Shown: piece by piece, positions 24,875 to 33,064 of the stretch | Layout of the letters: each line of letters starts with the position of its first letter | How positions within the stretch are numbered: the stretch's first letter is position 1 | DNA from: Pseudosporangium ferrugineum | Lineage (GTDB): Bacteria > Actinomycetota > Actinomycetes > Mycobacteriales > Micromonosporaceae | Assembly: GCF_003002065.1 (NCBI RefSeq) | Contig: NZ_PVZG01000002.1 | Span: 310,001 to 374,000, forward strand | Direction: 5' to 3' | Length of the DNA: 64,000 bases | Program-made: the position numbers and the translations under genes | Notes under the pieces: generated by a model | What the model was told of the DNA's origin: nothing | Seen by the model: only the letters and a program-made list of their open reading frames with translations | Databases searched by the model: none

Positions 24875-24879
24875 GGGGC

Positions 24880-26478
24880 TCACATCCGGAAGACGCCGAA
24901 GGCGTCGGTGCCGTGGACGGGTGCGGTATGGATCGCGGACAGGGCCACGCCGAGGACGTCGCGGGTGTCGCGCGGGTCGATGATGCCGTCGTCGTACACG
25001 AGCCCGGACAGCACCACGGGCATCGCCTCGGCGGAGATCTGCCGCTCGATCGCCCGGCGCACCATCTGCGCGCCGTCCTCGTCGAACGGCTTGCCCTGGG
25101 CCAGGGCGGATGCCTTCGACACCATGTAGGTGACGTCGGCGAGCTGCTGCGCCCCCATCACCGAGGAGCGGGCGCTCGGCCACGAGAACACGAACCGGGG
25201 GTCGTACGCCCGCCCGCACATGCCGTAGTGGCCGGCCCCGTACGAGTTGCCGACCAGCAGCGACAGGTGCGGGACCGTCGAGTTCGACACCGCGTTGATC
25301 ATCATGGCGCCGTGCTTGATGATGCCGCCCTGCTCGTACTCCCGGCCGACCATGTAGCCGGTGGTGTTGTGCAGGAACAGCAGGGGCGTGTGGGACCGGT
25401 TCGCGAGCTGGATGAACTGGGCGGCCTTCTGCGACTCGGCGCTGAACAGCACCCCGCGGGCGTTGGCCAGGATGCCGATCGGGTAGCCGTGCAGCTGCGC
25501 CCAGCCGGTCACCAGCGAGCTGCCGTACCGCGGCTTGACCTCGTCGAAGTCGCTGTCGTCGGCGATCCGGGCGATGATCTCGCGGGGGTCGAACGGCGCC
25601 TTCAGGTCCGGCGGCACGATGCTCAGCAGCTCGTCGGCGGCGTAGCGGGGCGGCCGGGGCGAGGCGGTCGCCGGCCCGCCGGCCTTGCGCCAGTTCAGCC
25701 GGGCGACGATGCGCCGCCCGATCCGGATGGCGTCCTGCTCGTCCAGCGCGTAGTGGTCGGCGAGGCCGGAGACCCGCGCGTGCATGTCCGCGCCGCCCAG
25801 CGACTCGTCGTCGGACTCCTCGCCGGTCGCCGCCCGCACCAGCGGGGGGCCGGCGAGGAACACCTTGGACCGTTTCTCGATCATCACCACGTGGTCGCTC
25901 ATCCCCGGCAGGTACGCCCCGCCGGCGGTCGACGTGCCGAAGACCAGCGCGATCGTCGGGATCCCGGCGGCGGACAGGCGGGTGAGGTTGCGGAAGACCG
26001 CGCCCCCGGGGATGAAGACCTCCTTCTGGGTGGGCAGGTCGGCGCCGCCGGACTCGACCAGGCTGATCACCGGGAGCCGGTTCTGCAGCGCGATCTCGTG
26101 CATCCGCAGCGTCTTGCGCAGCGACCAGGGGTTGCTCGCGCCGCCCTTCACCGTCGGATCGTTGGCGACCAGCAGGCACTCCACGCCGCTGACCACCCCG
26201 ATGCCGGCCACGACGCTGCCGCCGACCGTGAACGGCGAGCCGTAGCCGGCCAGCGCGGCCAGCTCCAGGAACGGCGAATCGAGGTCGAGCAGCAGTTCGA
26301 TGCGCTCCCGGGCGGTCAGCCTGCCGCGGGCATGGTGCCGGGCGACCGCCTTCTCCCCGCCGCCGGCCACGGCCCGGGCGGTCTCGGCGCCGACGGCGGC
26401 CAGCGCCTCGAGCATCGCCTCCCGGGCGGCGCGGGCCTCCGGCGCCGCCGGGTCGAGCGCGGACCTCAATATCGTCAC
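24880..26478 (-). CDS. Acyl-CoA carboxylase beta subunit (carboxyltransferase)
   Basis: This 532-residue carboxyltransferase has the two crotonase-type halves. RGRLTARERIELLLD and VANDPTVKGGASNPWSLRKT lie in the first half, with ESGGADLP and GTSTAGGAYLPGMSD forming the CoA pocket. The second half has NTTGYMVGREYEQGGIIKHG and GNSYGAGHYGMCGRAYDPRF. These are closest in pattern to methylcrotonyl- or geranyl-CoA carboxylase beta chains, not AccD. The GTG start overlaps the stop of the AtuA-like gene (GTGA), coupling the two. Confidence 0.93.
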   Translation of the reverse strand: MTILRSALDPAAPEARAAREAMLEALAAVGAETARAVAGGGEKAVARHHARGRLTARERIELLLDLDSPFLELAALAGYGSPFTVGGSVVAGIGVVSGVECLLVANDPTVKGGASNPWSLRKTLRMHEIALQNRLPVISLVESGGADLPTQKEVFIPGGAVFRNLTRLSAAGIPTIALVFGTSTAGGAYLPGMSDHVVMIEKRSKVFLAGPPLVRAATGEESDDESLGGADMHARVSGLADHYALDEQDAIRIGRRIVARLNWRKAGGPATASPRPPRYAADELLSIVPPDLKAPFDPREIIARIADDSDFDEVKPRYGSSLVTGWAQLHGYPIGILANARGVLFSAESQKAAQFIQLANRSHTPLLFLHNTTGYMVGREYEQGGIIKHGAMMINAVSNSTVPHLSLLVGNSYGAGHYGMCGRAYDPRFVFSWPSARSSVMGAQQLADVTYMVSKASALAQGKPFDEDGAQMVRRAIERQISAEAMPVVLSGLVYDDGIIDPRDTRDVLGVALSAIHTAPVHGTDAFGVFRM

Positions 26479-28184
26479 AGTGCTCCCTCCAGCAGTGCTT
26501 CCGGGATCGGCACGAGCCGCGAGCGCAGCCATTCGCCGAGCCCCTTGGCCTGCGGGTCGAACCGCCCCTGATAGGCGACGCCCAGCCCCAGCAGCCCCTC
26601 GACGACGATGTTGACGGCCAGGATCCCCGGCAGCCGGGTGATCCGCAGCGGCAGCCCGCGGGTCTCCGGCAGCAGCTCCCGCACGGTCTCCTCGGTCAGC
26701 AGGGCCGACAGCCAGGGGTACGCGGCCTCGTCGCGCACCCACACCCCGACGTTCGCGTCCCCGCCCTTGTCGCCCGACCGAGCCCCGGCCAGCGTGCCGA
26801 GCGGCAGCCGGCGCACCGGTGAGCCGCCGGGCGCCGGGGCGGGACCGGGGCCGGTCAGCGGCGCGAGCGGCCGGGTGAGCGGCGGCGGGCCGATCGCCTC
26901 GGCGCTGCCGTCGGGCAGCACCACCTCGTGCGCCGGCGCGGCCTGCGGCACGGAGCCGGCCGTGAAGACACCGTACGGGTGAGCGTTGCCGGGCGGCGTC
27001 GTGGCGAAGAAGCCCGGGTACGAGCCCAGCGCCAGCTCGACGGCCGCGCCGCTGAACGCCCGCCCGGCCACCCGCGGATCGGGGTCCCGGGCGACGGCGG
27101 TGAGCAGGGCGGACGCCTGCTGCTGGGTGGGCGCGTCCGCGGTGTCGAGCCGGGCCAGGCTCCAGACCAGCTCCGCCGGCACCGTATGCAGGGACGCCTC
27201 GAACTGGCGCCGGAACAGCGCGGCCTTGGCCTCGACGTCCAGCCCGGTCAGCACCACGGTCAGCTCGTTGCGGTGGCCGCCGATCGAGGTGCACGAGACC
27301 TTCAGCTCCGGCGGTGGGGGCTCGCCGCGTACGCCTGCGATCTCGACCCGGTCCGGGCCCGCCTGCCGCAACGACACCGTGTCGAGGCGGGTGGTGACGT
27401 CCGGCCCCGCATAGCGTGCGTCGCCCACCTCGTACACGAGCTGGGCGGTGACCGTGCCGACCGTGACCGCGCCGCCGGTGCCGGGGTGCTTGGTGATGAC
27501 GCTGGTGCCGTCGCGGTGGATCTCGGCGATGGGGAAGCCGGGGTGCAGCGGGTCGGCGACCTCGGTGAAGAACGCGTAGTTGCCGCCGGTGGCCTGGGTG
27601 CCGCACTCGATCACGTGGCCGGCCACGGTGGCCCCGGCGAGCGCGTCGAGGTCGGTGCGTGCCCAGCCGAAGTGCGCGATCGCCGGCCCGACGGCCAGCG
27701 AGGCGTCGGTGACCCGGCCGGTGACGACCAGGTCGGCCCCGGCGGCCAGGGCGCGGGCTATCCCGAAGGCGCCGAGGTACGCGTGCGCGCCGAGCGGTGA
27801 GCCCAGGCCGAGCTCGGCCGCCCGGCCGGTCAGGTCGTCGCCGCGCACGAGGGCGATCCTGGGGGAGAGGCCCAGCTCCCGGACGGCCGCCACCAGGCCC
27901 TCCGGGTTGACGCCGCCGGCGTTGCTGACGATGCGCACGCCCCGGTCGAGCGCCAGCCGCAGGCAGTCGCGCAGCTGGGTGAGGAACGTGCGCGCGTAGC
28001 CGGCCGACGGATCCGACGCCCGGTCCCGGGCCAGGATCAGCATGGTCAGCTCGGCGAGGTAGTCGCCGGTCAGCACGTCCAGCTCGCCGCCCTCGAGCAT
28101 CTCGCGCATGGCGGACAGCCGGTCGCCGTAGAACCCGGAGCAGTTGCCGACCCGCAGCGGACCGGGGTCGGAAATGCGGCTCAT
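26475..28184 (-). CDS. AtuA-like (acyclic terpene utilisation, DUF1446) protein
   Basis: This 569-residue protein matches the AtuA family: VGNCSGFYGDRLSAMREML and LDVLTGDYLAELTMLILA at the start, GADLVVTGRVTDASLAVGP and ECGTQATGGNYAFF in the middle. A C-terminal domain contains ARSGDKGGDANVGVWV (about 470-485). AtuA is needed for citronellol and geraniol degradation in Pseudomonas, though its exact reaction is not well defined. The gene leads the operon AtuA-carboxyltransferase-biotin carboxylase-TetR. The ATG at 28184 is preferred over one 33 bases upstream, which would overlap the promoter palindrome. Confidence 0.9.
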   Translation of the reverse strand: MSRISDPGPLRVGNCSGFYGDRLSAMREMLEGGELDVLTGDYLAELTMLILARDRASDPSAGYARTFLTQLRDCLRLALDRGVRIVSNAGGVNPEGLVAAVRELGLSPRIALVRGDDLTGRAAELGLGSPLGAHAYLGAFGIARALAAGADLVVTGRVTDASLAVGPAIAHFGWARTDLDALAGATVAGHVIECGTQATGGNYAFFTEVADPLHPGFPIAEIHRDGTSVITKHPGTGGAVTVGTVTAQLVYEVGDARYAGPDVTTRLDTVSLRQAGPDRVEIAGVRGEPPPPELKVSCTSIGGHRNELTVVLTGLDVEAKAALFRRQFEASLHTVPAELVWSLARLDTADAPTQQQASALLTAVARDPDPRVAGRAFSGAAVELALGSYPGFFATTPPGNAHPYGVFTAGSVPQAAPAHEVVLPDGSAEAIGPPPLTRPLAPLTGPGPAPAPGGSPVRRLPLGTLAGARSGDKGGDANVGVWVRDEAAYPWLSALLTEETVRELLPETRGLPLRITRLPGILAVNIVVEGLLGLGVAYQGRFDPQAKGLGEWLRSRLVPIPEALLEGAL

Positions 28185-28211
28185 GCCCGCTGACACTGGC
28201 ACAGCGGGCAA

Positions 28212-28233
28212 AAACAAGCAAGCGCGCTTGTTT
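28212..28233. promoter_or_regulatory. Palindrome between the AtuA-like and acyl-CoA dehydrogenase genes
   Basis: CAAGCGCGCTTG (28219-28230) is a perfect 12-bp palindrome nested in longer arms AAACAAGC and GCTTGTTT (28212-28233). It sits in the 79-base divergent region and can control both transcripts. It resembles operators of TetR regulators of branched acyl-CoA catabolism; the TetR at 22321-22923 is the obvious candidate. Confidence 0.6.
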
Positions 28234-28263
28234 CTCCGGCCGGCGTTTCGCTACCGTCGGCGG

Positions 28264-29409
28264 ATGCGCCTCAACGATGACCACCGCGCCTTCTCCGACA
28301 GCGTCCGCCGGTTCGTCGACGCCGAGGTGAACCCGCACGTCGACGCGTGGGAGGCGGCCGGGCGGGTGCCGCTGCACGACCTGTTCCCCAAGGCCGCGGC
28401 GCTCGGCCTGCTCGGCCTCGAATACGACCCGGCGTACGGCGGCGAGGGCGCGGACGCGAGCTTCCAGCTGGTCGCCGCCGAGGAGTACGGCCGGATGCAC
28501 GCGAGCGGCGTCGGGATGGCCCTCGGCGTCCAGGCGATGATGGCGACGCCGTCGCTGCACGAGTACGGCACCGAGGAGCTGAAGCAGCGCTACCTCGCCC
28601 CGGCCGTCGCCGGCACCGCGGTCACCGCCATCGCCGTGACCGAGCCGGACACCGGATCGGACGTGTCCCGCCTGCGCACCCGCGCGGTCCGCGACGGCGA
28701 CGACTGGGTCATCAGCGGCCGCAAGGTCTACATCACCAACGGTGCCCAGGCCGACTGGGTGTGCCTGCTCGCCCGGACGTCCGACGAGGGCGGCTACCGC
28801 GGCATGTCGCAGATCGTCGTGCCTACCGCCACGCCCGGCTTCGGCGTGGCCCGGACCTTCGAGAAGCTCGGCAACCGCTGCTCCGACACCGCCGAACTGG
28901 TGCTCGACGAGGTGCGCGTGCCGGTCGCCAACACCATCGGGGAGATCGGCCGCGGCTTCCAGCAGCAGATGCGGCAGTTCGTGACCGAGCGCCTCTTCGC
29001 CGCGTACACCACCGTCGGGCAGTGCCAGTACGCCCTCGAGCGCACCCGGGCGTTCGCCCGCGACCGTACGGTCTTCGGCAGCCCGCTCGCCGACCGCCAG
29101 TACGTCACCTTCCGCCTCACCGAGCTCCAGGCGGAGGTGGACCTGCTCCGCAGCCACAACCTGATCACCTGCGAGGCCCTGATGGCCGGCGAGGACGTCA
29201 CCCGCCTCGCCACCGTCGCCAAGCTCAAGGCGGGCCGCCTGGTCCGCGAGGTGGCCGACTGGTGCCTTCAGTTCCACGGCGGCATGGGCTACCTGGAGGA
29301 GACCTGGACGGCCCGCATGCTCCGCGACACCCGGCTGGTCTCCATCGGCGCGGGCGCCGACGAGGTGATGCTCCAGGTCCTCGCCCGCCTCGACGGCCTG
29401 CCCGCCTGA
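28264..29409 (+). CDS. Acyl-CoA dehydrogenase
   Basis: The 381-residue protein has all three acyl-CoA dehydrogenase domains. AVTEPDTGSDVSRLRTRA binds FAD, VISGRKVYITNGAQADW follows, and near the C-terminus there are FHGGMGYLEETWTARMLRDT and SIGAGADEVM. It oxidises acyl-CoA to 2-enoyl-CoA with FAD, passing electrons to ETF. Its divergent placement from the carboxylase operon suits the step before carboxylation, as LiuA or a citronellyl-CoA dehydrogenase. The ATG lacks a strong ribosome site, so the transcript may be short-leadered. Confidence 0.93.
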   Translation: MRLNDDHRAFSDSVRRFVDAEVNPHVDAWEAAGRVPLHDLFPKAAALGLLGLEYDPAYGGEGADASFQLVAAEEYGRMHASGVGMALGVQAMMATPSLHEYGTEELKQRYLAPAVAGTAVTAIAVTEPDTGSDVSRLRTRAVRDGDDWVISGRKVYITNGAQADWVCLLARTSDEGGYRGMSQIVVPTATPGFGVARTFEKLGNRCSDTAELVLDEVRVPVANTIGEIGRGFQQQMRQFVTERLFAAYTTVGQCQYALERTRAFARDRTVFGSPLADRQYVTFRLTELQAEVDLLRSHNLITCEALMAGEDVTRLATVAKLKAGRLVREVADWCLQFHGGMGYLEETWTARMLRDTRLVSIGAGADEVMLQVLARLDGLPA

Positions 29410-29411
29410 GC

Positions 29412-31202
29412 TCAGGACGGCAGGGTTCGTCTGCGGTCGGACGGGATGCCGCGGGAGGGGGCCTTCGGCAGGAACCAGACCGGGTTCCCGGCGCCCACCA
29501 GGCGGTTGTCGGCGAGGCGGACCTGGGTGCGTACGTAGGCGCCGGGGCCCGGGCGCACCTTCACCCGGAAGCCGGCCGCCGGGACCGACCCGGCCGGGAC
29601 ACGCTGGACCGACACCGACGGGGCCAGCTTGCGGGTGCCGGCCCGGTCCGCCGCGCCCGTCACGATCTCCAGGACCGAGCCGGCCGGGAGGGAGGTCGCC
29701 ACCGCGTCGACCTTCACCGTCGCGGCCCTGGTGACGTGGACGGCGCCCATCGCCGGGCGGCCGCCGGCGAGCAGGTCCAGGGAGCCGCGGTAGTAGAGCG
29801 GGTCGACGAACCAGGCGGCGCCGCGGCGCAGGGCGGCGACGACGTCGCCGCGGCGGCGCGACGGGGCCCAGGCGTACGTGAGGAAGCGTTCCGGGCCGGC
29901 CAGCCAGTCGACGCCGTCGTGCTCGTCGCTGGCGCCCACCGCGGTGAAGAAGAGGGCGTTGCGGGCCGCCACGTCGTAGACCCACAGCAGGTCCTCCTGC
30001 GGCTCGCGGCCGATCTCGACGAGGTCCGCGCCGAGCTTGTGCCGCTCGATCATCAGGCGGGCCAGGCCCTCGCGGGTCTCGACGTCCATCGGGTGGTTCC
30101 AGCAGACGATGCCGCCGTGGCCGTGCAGCCAGTCGATCATCTTCGCCGCCGCCGCCGGGTCGTCGTCGCGGGCCGGGGGTGACGGGAAGGGCGGCAGGGT
30201 CTGGTCGCCGCCGTACCAGTTCAGGTGGCGTACCAGGGAGATCTCGTACGCCCGGTACTGCTTGACGTCCTCGTACTCGCCGGCGTAGTGCTCCAGCACC
30301 TCGGCCCGCAGTTCCTCGCCGCCCTGGCCGGCCCGGCGCTCGCGGCGGAGGACGAGCCGGTCGACGACGAACCCGGCCTGCCGTCCCGGGCCCGCGGACA
30401 CGCCGATCCGCAGGCCGCGCATGCTGTTGTCCGGGGCGACCAGTTCGGGCCAGAGCCGGGCGATGTCCTCGACGAGCCGCAGCGACAGGCGGGTCCAGGT
30501 GCCCGCCGGCGCCGGCACGTCGACGATCCCGAGCAGACCGAGAGTCGTGTACGCCGGCTGCCCCGCCCCGCCGACGCGGTACCGCAGCACGTACTCGCCG
30601 GCCGGCTGCTGACCCCGCGCCGGGTGGTACGACAGCTTCATCTGCACCAGCAGCACCGCGTCCGGACCGGCCTGCTCGGGCAACACGTCCAGCTCGAGCA
30701 CCGTGTCCGCCACGCACGTGTGGTACGCCGAGTTCCACGCGGACCCCGCCTGCCACAGGATCCCGCCCGCGGAGGCGGCGCCGAGCGCGGTCAGCCGCAT
30801 CGCCCGCCCGGAGTCGCCGGGCGCGGCCGGCGCGGGGACGAACGTGACGACCGCGTTCGCCAGCACCCCCTCGGTCTGCGGCGTCCAGGTCCAGGCCAGG
30901 CCCTTCTCGAGCTCGGTGGCGCCGTCGAAGTGCACCTTCCTGCGGTGGTCGTGCGCGGCGACGCGCCAGTCGTGGTCGGTCCACCACACCAGGTCGACGC
31001 CGAGCCGGCGGGCCTGCTGCAGGTGCGCCTCGTAGCTGGCGCCGCCCTCGCTGAACGGCCCGTGCAGGTGCATCGCCATGCTGACCGGCCGCAGCGGCTC
31101 CCCGCCCGCGGCGGCCGGGTCACCACCGGCGACGGACAGGCCCGCGCCGGTCGCGGCGGCGGCGAGCACGGTACGGCGAGCGACGGGTCGATGCTCGGAC
31201 AT
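29412..31202 (-). CDS. Tat-exported PHP/CehA-McbA-like metallohydrolase
   Basis: The 596-residue product starts at ATG after GGAGGAGTC. ARRTVLAAAATGAGLSVAGG near residue 8 is a twin-arginine-like signal. The body has MAMHLHGPFSEGGAS and WWTDHDWR, whose His and Asp residues fit a PHP-type metal site, and later WNHPMD and ASDEHDGVDW. A central lectin-like region (about 130-290) is inserted between these halves. CehA/McbA-type proteins include carbaryl esterases, but most members are unassigned. I read it as an exported phosphoesterase-like or ester hydrolase of unknown substrate. Confidence 0.75.
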   Translation of the reverse strand: MSEHRPVARRTVLAAAATGAGLSVAGGDPAAAGGEPLRPVSMAMHLHGPFSEGGASYEAHLQQARRLGVDLVWWTDHDWRVAAHDHRRKVHFDGATELEKGLAWTWTPQTEGVLANAVVTFVPAPAAPGDSGRAMRLTALGAASAGGILWQAGSAWNSAYHTCVADTVLELDVLPEQAGPDAVLLVQMKLSYHPARGQQPAGEYVLRYRVGGAGQPAYTTLGLLGIVDVPAPAGTWTRLSLRLVEDIARLWPELVAPDNSMRGLRIGVSAGPGRQAGFVVDRLVLRRERRAGQGGEELRAEVLEHYAGEYEDVKQYRAYEISLVRHLNWYGGDQTLPPFPSPPARDDDPAAAAKMIDWLHGHGGIVCWNHPMDVETREGLARLMIERHKLGADLVEIGREPQEDLLWVYDVAARNALFFTAVGASDEHDGVDWLAGPERFLTYAWAPSRRRGDVVAALRRGAAWFVDPLYYRGSLDLLAGGRPAMGAVHVTRAATVKVDAVATSLPAGSVLEIVTGAADRAGTRKLAPSVSVQRVPAGSVPAAGFRVKVRPGPGAYVRTQVRLADNRLVGAGNPVWFLPKAPSRGIPSDRRRTLPS

Positions 31203-31390
31203 GACTCCTCCGTGACGTACCCGGCGGAAAGGCCTACGCCCTACGACTGTGCCGCCCCGGCCCACGTCCGAGAGGACATCCCGCGAACTGCCGCGAACGG
31301 TCCGCATCTGTGCTAAACGCCTGCGGCACCCCGGCATCGCCCGGCCGACGTAGGATTCCGGTCCGAGGCCCGCACACCCGGAGGATCCGC

Positions 31391-32173
31391 TTGGCTGCAC
31401 GAGTTCGCCGACGGCTCTGCTCCGGTGCCGTCGCCGCGGTCCTGCTGAGCGCCGCGCCCGCCCTGTCGGCCTGCAATCCGCCCGCCCCGGTCGCGGACGC
31501 GACGCCGACCGTCGCCGCCTCCGCCCCGGCGAGCCCGTCCGGGACGCCGTCCGCCGTACCGCCGGCCGTCGCCAGGCCGAAGGTGAGCCGGGCCGCGCTG
31601 GCCTACTTCTTCAAGATCGCCCTGGGTGCCGAGTACGGCGACGAGCTCAGCGTGGTCGTCCGCTGGACGAAACCGGTGGTGACCGTCCGCACCGACGGCA
31701 CGGTCAGCGCCGCCAGCCGCGACTGCCTCGAGCGGGTCGTCGCGGACTTCAACGCGCTGAGCGCCACCACGAAGTTGCGGCTGACCGGCGGCGGCACCGC
31801 CGACATCCGCATGTTCTTCGGTCCCGTCTCGCGCTTCCGGGCGGTCGAGCCGGCGTACGTCCGCGACAACGACGGGTTCTTCTCGGTCAAGTGGGCCGGC
31901 GACCACGCCATCACCGCGGGCACGGTGCTGATCCGCACCGCGGGCATCGGCGCGACCGTGCGCTGCCACCTCATCCGCGAGGAGCTCACCCAGAGCATGG
32001 GCCTGATGCGCGACGCCGACGACTACCCGGACAGCGTCTTCTACGGGCGCTACTGGGCGACCCCGACGCGCTACTCCCGGCTCGACGAGAAACTGATCAG
32101 GCTCCTGTACGGCGGAGCGGTGCACCCGGGCGACGGGCGGGACGCCGTCACCCGCGCGGTCATCGTGTCGTAG
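31391..32173 (+). CDS. DUF2927 lipoprotein
   Basis: This 260-residue protein starts at TTG with GGAGGA six bases upstream. An Arg-rich start and a hydrophobic stretch end in the lipobox ALSAC (Cys near residue 28), followed by a Pro/Ala/Ser linker (about 30-65). The C-terminal domain holds the DUF2927 hallmark LIREELTQSMGLMRDADDYP with SVFYGRYW. That motif resembles zincin-like helices in some families, but here HxxxE is present only as HLIREE. It is a surface-anchored protein of unknown function. TAGGAT at 31347-31352 may be its -10. Its 3' end overlaps the AraC remnant by 14 bases. Confidence 0.8.
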   Translation: MAARVRRRLCSGAVAAVLLSAAPALSACNPPAPVADATPTVAASAPASPSGTPSAVPPAVARPKVSRAALAYFFKIALGAEYGDELSVVVRWTKPVVTVRTDGTVSAASRDCLERVVADFNALSATTKLRLTGGGTADIRMFFGPVSRFRAVEPAYVRDNDGFFSVKWAGDHAITAGTVLIRTAGIGATVRCHLIREELTQSMGLMRDADDYPDSVFYGRYWATPTRYSRLDEKLIRLLYGGAVHPGDGRDAVTRAVIVS

Positions 32174-32589
32174 GAGCCGCGCGCAGCTCCGCCTGGTAAC
32201 GCCCCGGCGTCTGGCCCACCACGGCCGTGAACGCGTCGATGAAGCTGGACGGGTTGGACCACCCGCACGCGGTCGCGGTCTCGGTGACCGACCGCCCGTC
32301 GGTGAGGTGGATCAGCGCGTGGTGGATCCGCAGGACCGTGCGCCACCGGTGGAAGCTCATGCCCAGTTCGGTGTGGAACAGCCGGCTCAGGGTGCGCTCG
32401 CTCGCGCCGGCCGAGCGCCCCAGCTCGGCCAGCGTGGTGTTCCGCGCGGGGTCGGTGTGCAGCAGGTCGGTGACGGCGCGCAGCCGGTCGTCGTGGGGCT
32501 CGGGCAGGTGCAGCGAGTGCTCGGGGGCCTCGGTGAGCTCGTCGAGCACGACCGCCCGGAGCCGTTCGTACGCCCCGGGGCGCTCCAGC
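32160..32589 (-). pseudogene. 5'-truncated AraC family regulator
   Basis: Read on the minus strand, this segment gives the C-terminal half of an AraC regulator: ERPGAYERLRAVVLDEL, then two helix-turn-helix motifs (TTLAELGRSAGASERTLSRL and SVTETATACGWSNPSSFIDAF) and TPGRYQAELR. The N-terminal cupin domain is absent. An open frame continues upstream to 32708, but those codons are antisense to the siderophore-interacting gene fragment, so that N-terminus is an artefact of fusion. Intact relatives are about 260-300 residues. The C-terminal DNA-binding part could still fold if transcribed. Confidence 0.75.
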
Positions 32590-32937
32590 GAGAGCGCGCT
32601 GCCGGCGATCCTCGCGATCCTGGAAGGCGGCGACCTGCCCGCCGAGGTCTTCGTCGAGGTGCCCACCGCCGCGGATGTGCGTACCGGCATCGCCACACCG
32701 GCCGGCACGACGATCCACTGGCTGCCCCGCGACGAACCCGCCGCCCGTCCGGGAACGCTCGCGCTGCGGGCCGTCCGCGACCTGACCCTGCGCCCCGGGC
32801 CCTTCTACGCCTGGGCCGCGGGGGAGTCGGCCCTCGCCACCGGCGTCCGCCGCCACCTCGTCGGCGACCGCGGCGTCCCCCGCTCGGACGTGGCGTTCCT
32901 CGGCTACTGGAAGCACGGACGGGCCAGCGCCGGCTGA
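32590..32937 (+). pseudogene. 5'-truncated siderophore-interacting protein gene
   Basis: The plus strand encodes the C-terminal part of an SIP-type ferric-siderophore reductase: ESALPAILAILEGGDLPAEV, TTIHWLPRDEPAARPG, FYAWAAGESALATGVRRHL and SDVAFLGYWKHGRAS. The FAD-binding N-terminal domain and start codon are missing. The open frame continues leftward only as antisense of the AraC fragment. Intact family members are about 250-280 residues, so roughly half is lost. The 3' end looks undamaged. Confidence 0.8.
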
Positions 32938-33029
32938 CGCCTGTCCATACCCGACGGTGGCAAATCGCCTGCCCGTGTTTGCGCGAACTTCCGTACTCCC
33001 CGGCCGCCCGTCGTTGCTTGGATGGGCCT

Positions 33030-33051
33030 GACTCCCCGCCCCGGGGGAGTC
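33030..33051 (+). promoter_or_regulatory. Hairpin abutting the ribosome site of the secreted-protein operon
   Basis: GACTCCCC (33030-33037) and GGGGAGTC (33044-33051) form a perfect 8-bp stem with a 6-base loop. The ribosome site GGAGGGGG begins at 33052, the next base, and could pair with the CTCCCC strand instead. The element could tune translation or stabilise the 5' end of the mRNA. Confidence 0.4.
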
Positions 33052-33064
33052 GGAGGGGGTTCCC

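Noticed and set aside
29405..29416. CCTGAGCTCAGG palindrome between convergent genes as a terminator
   Set aside because: It has no loop and only 6-bp arms, too weak to call a terminator.
24880..30987. Minus-strand open frame of over 2000 codons spanning several genes
   Set aside because: Only its 3' part (24880-26478) is the carboxyltransferase. The rest is a GC-bias shadow antisense to, or out of frame with, the acyl-CoA dehydrogenase, AtuA-like and PHP genes.
32590..32708. N-terminal extension of the AraC frame to an apparent start at 32708
   Set aside because: These codons are antisense to the siderophore-interacting gene fragment and do not resemble the AraC cupin domain, so this is not a real N-terminus.
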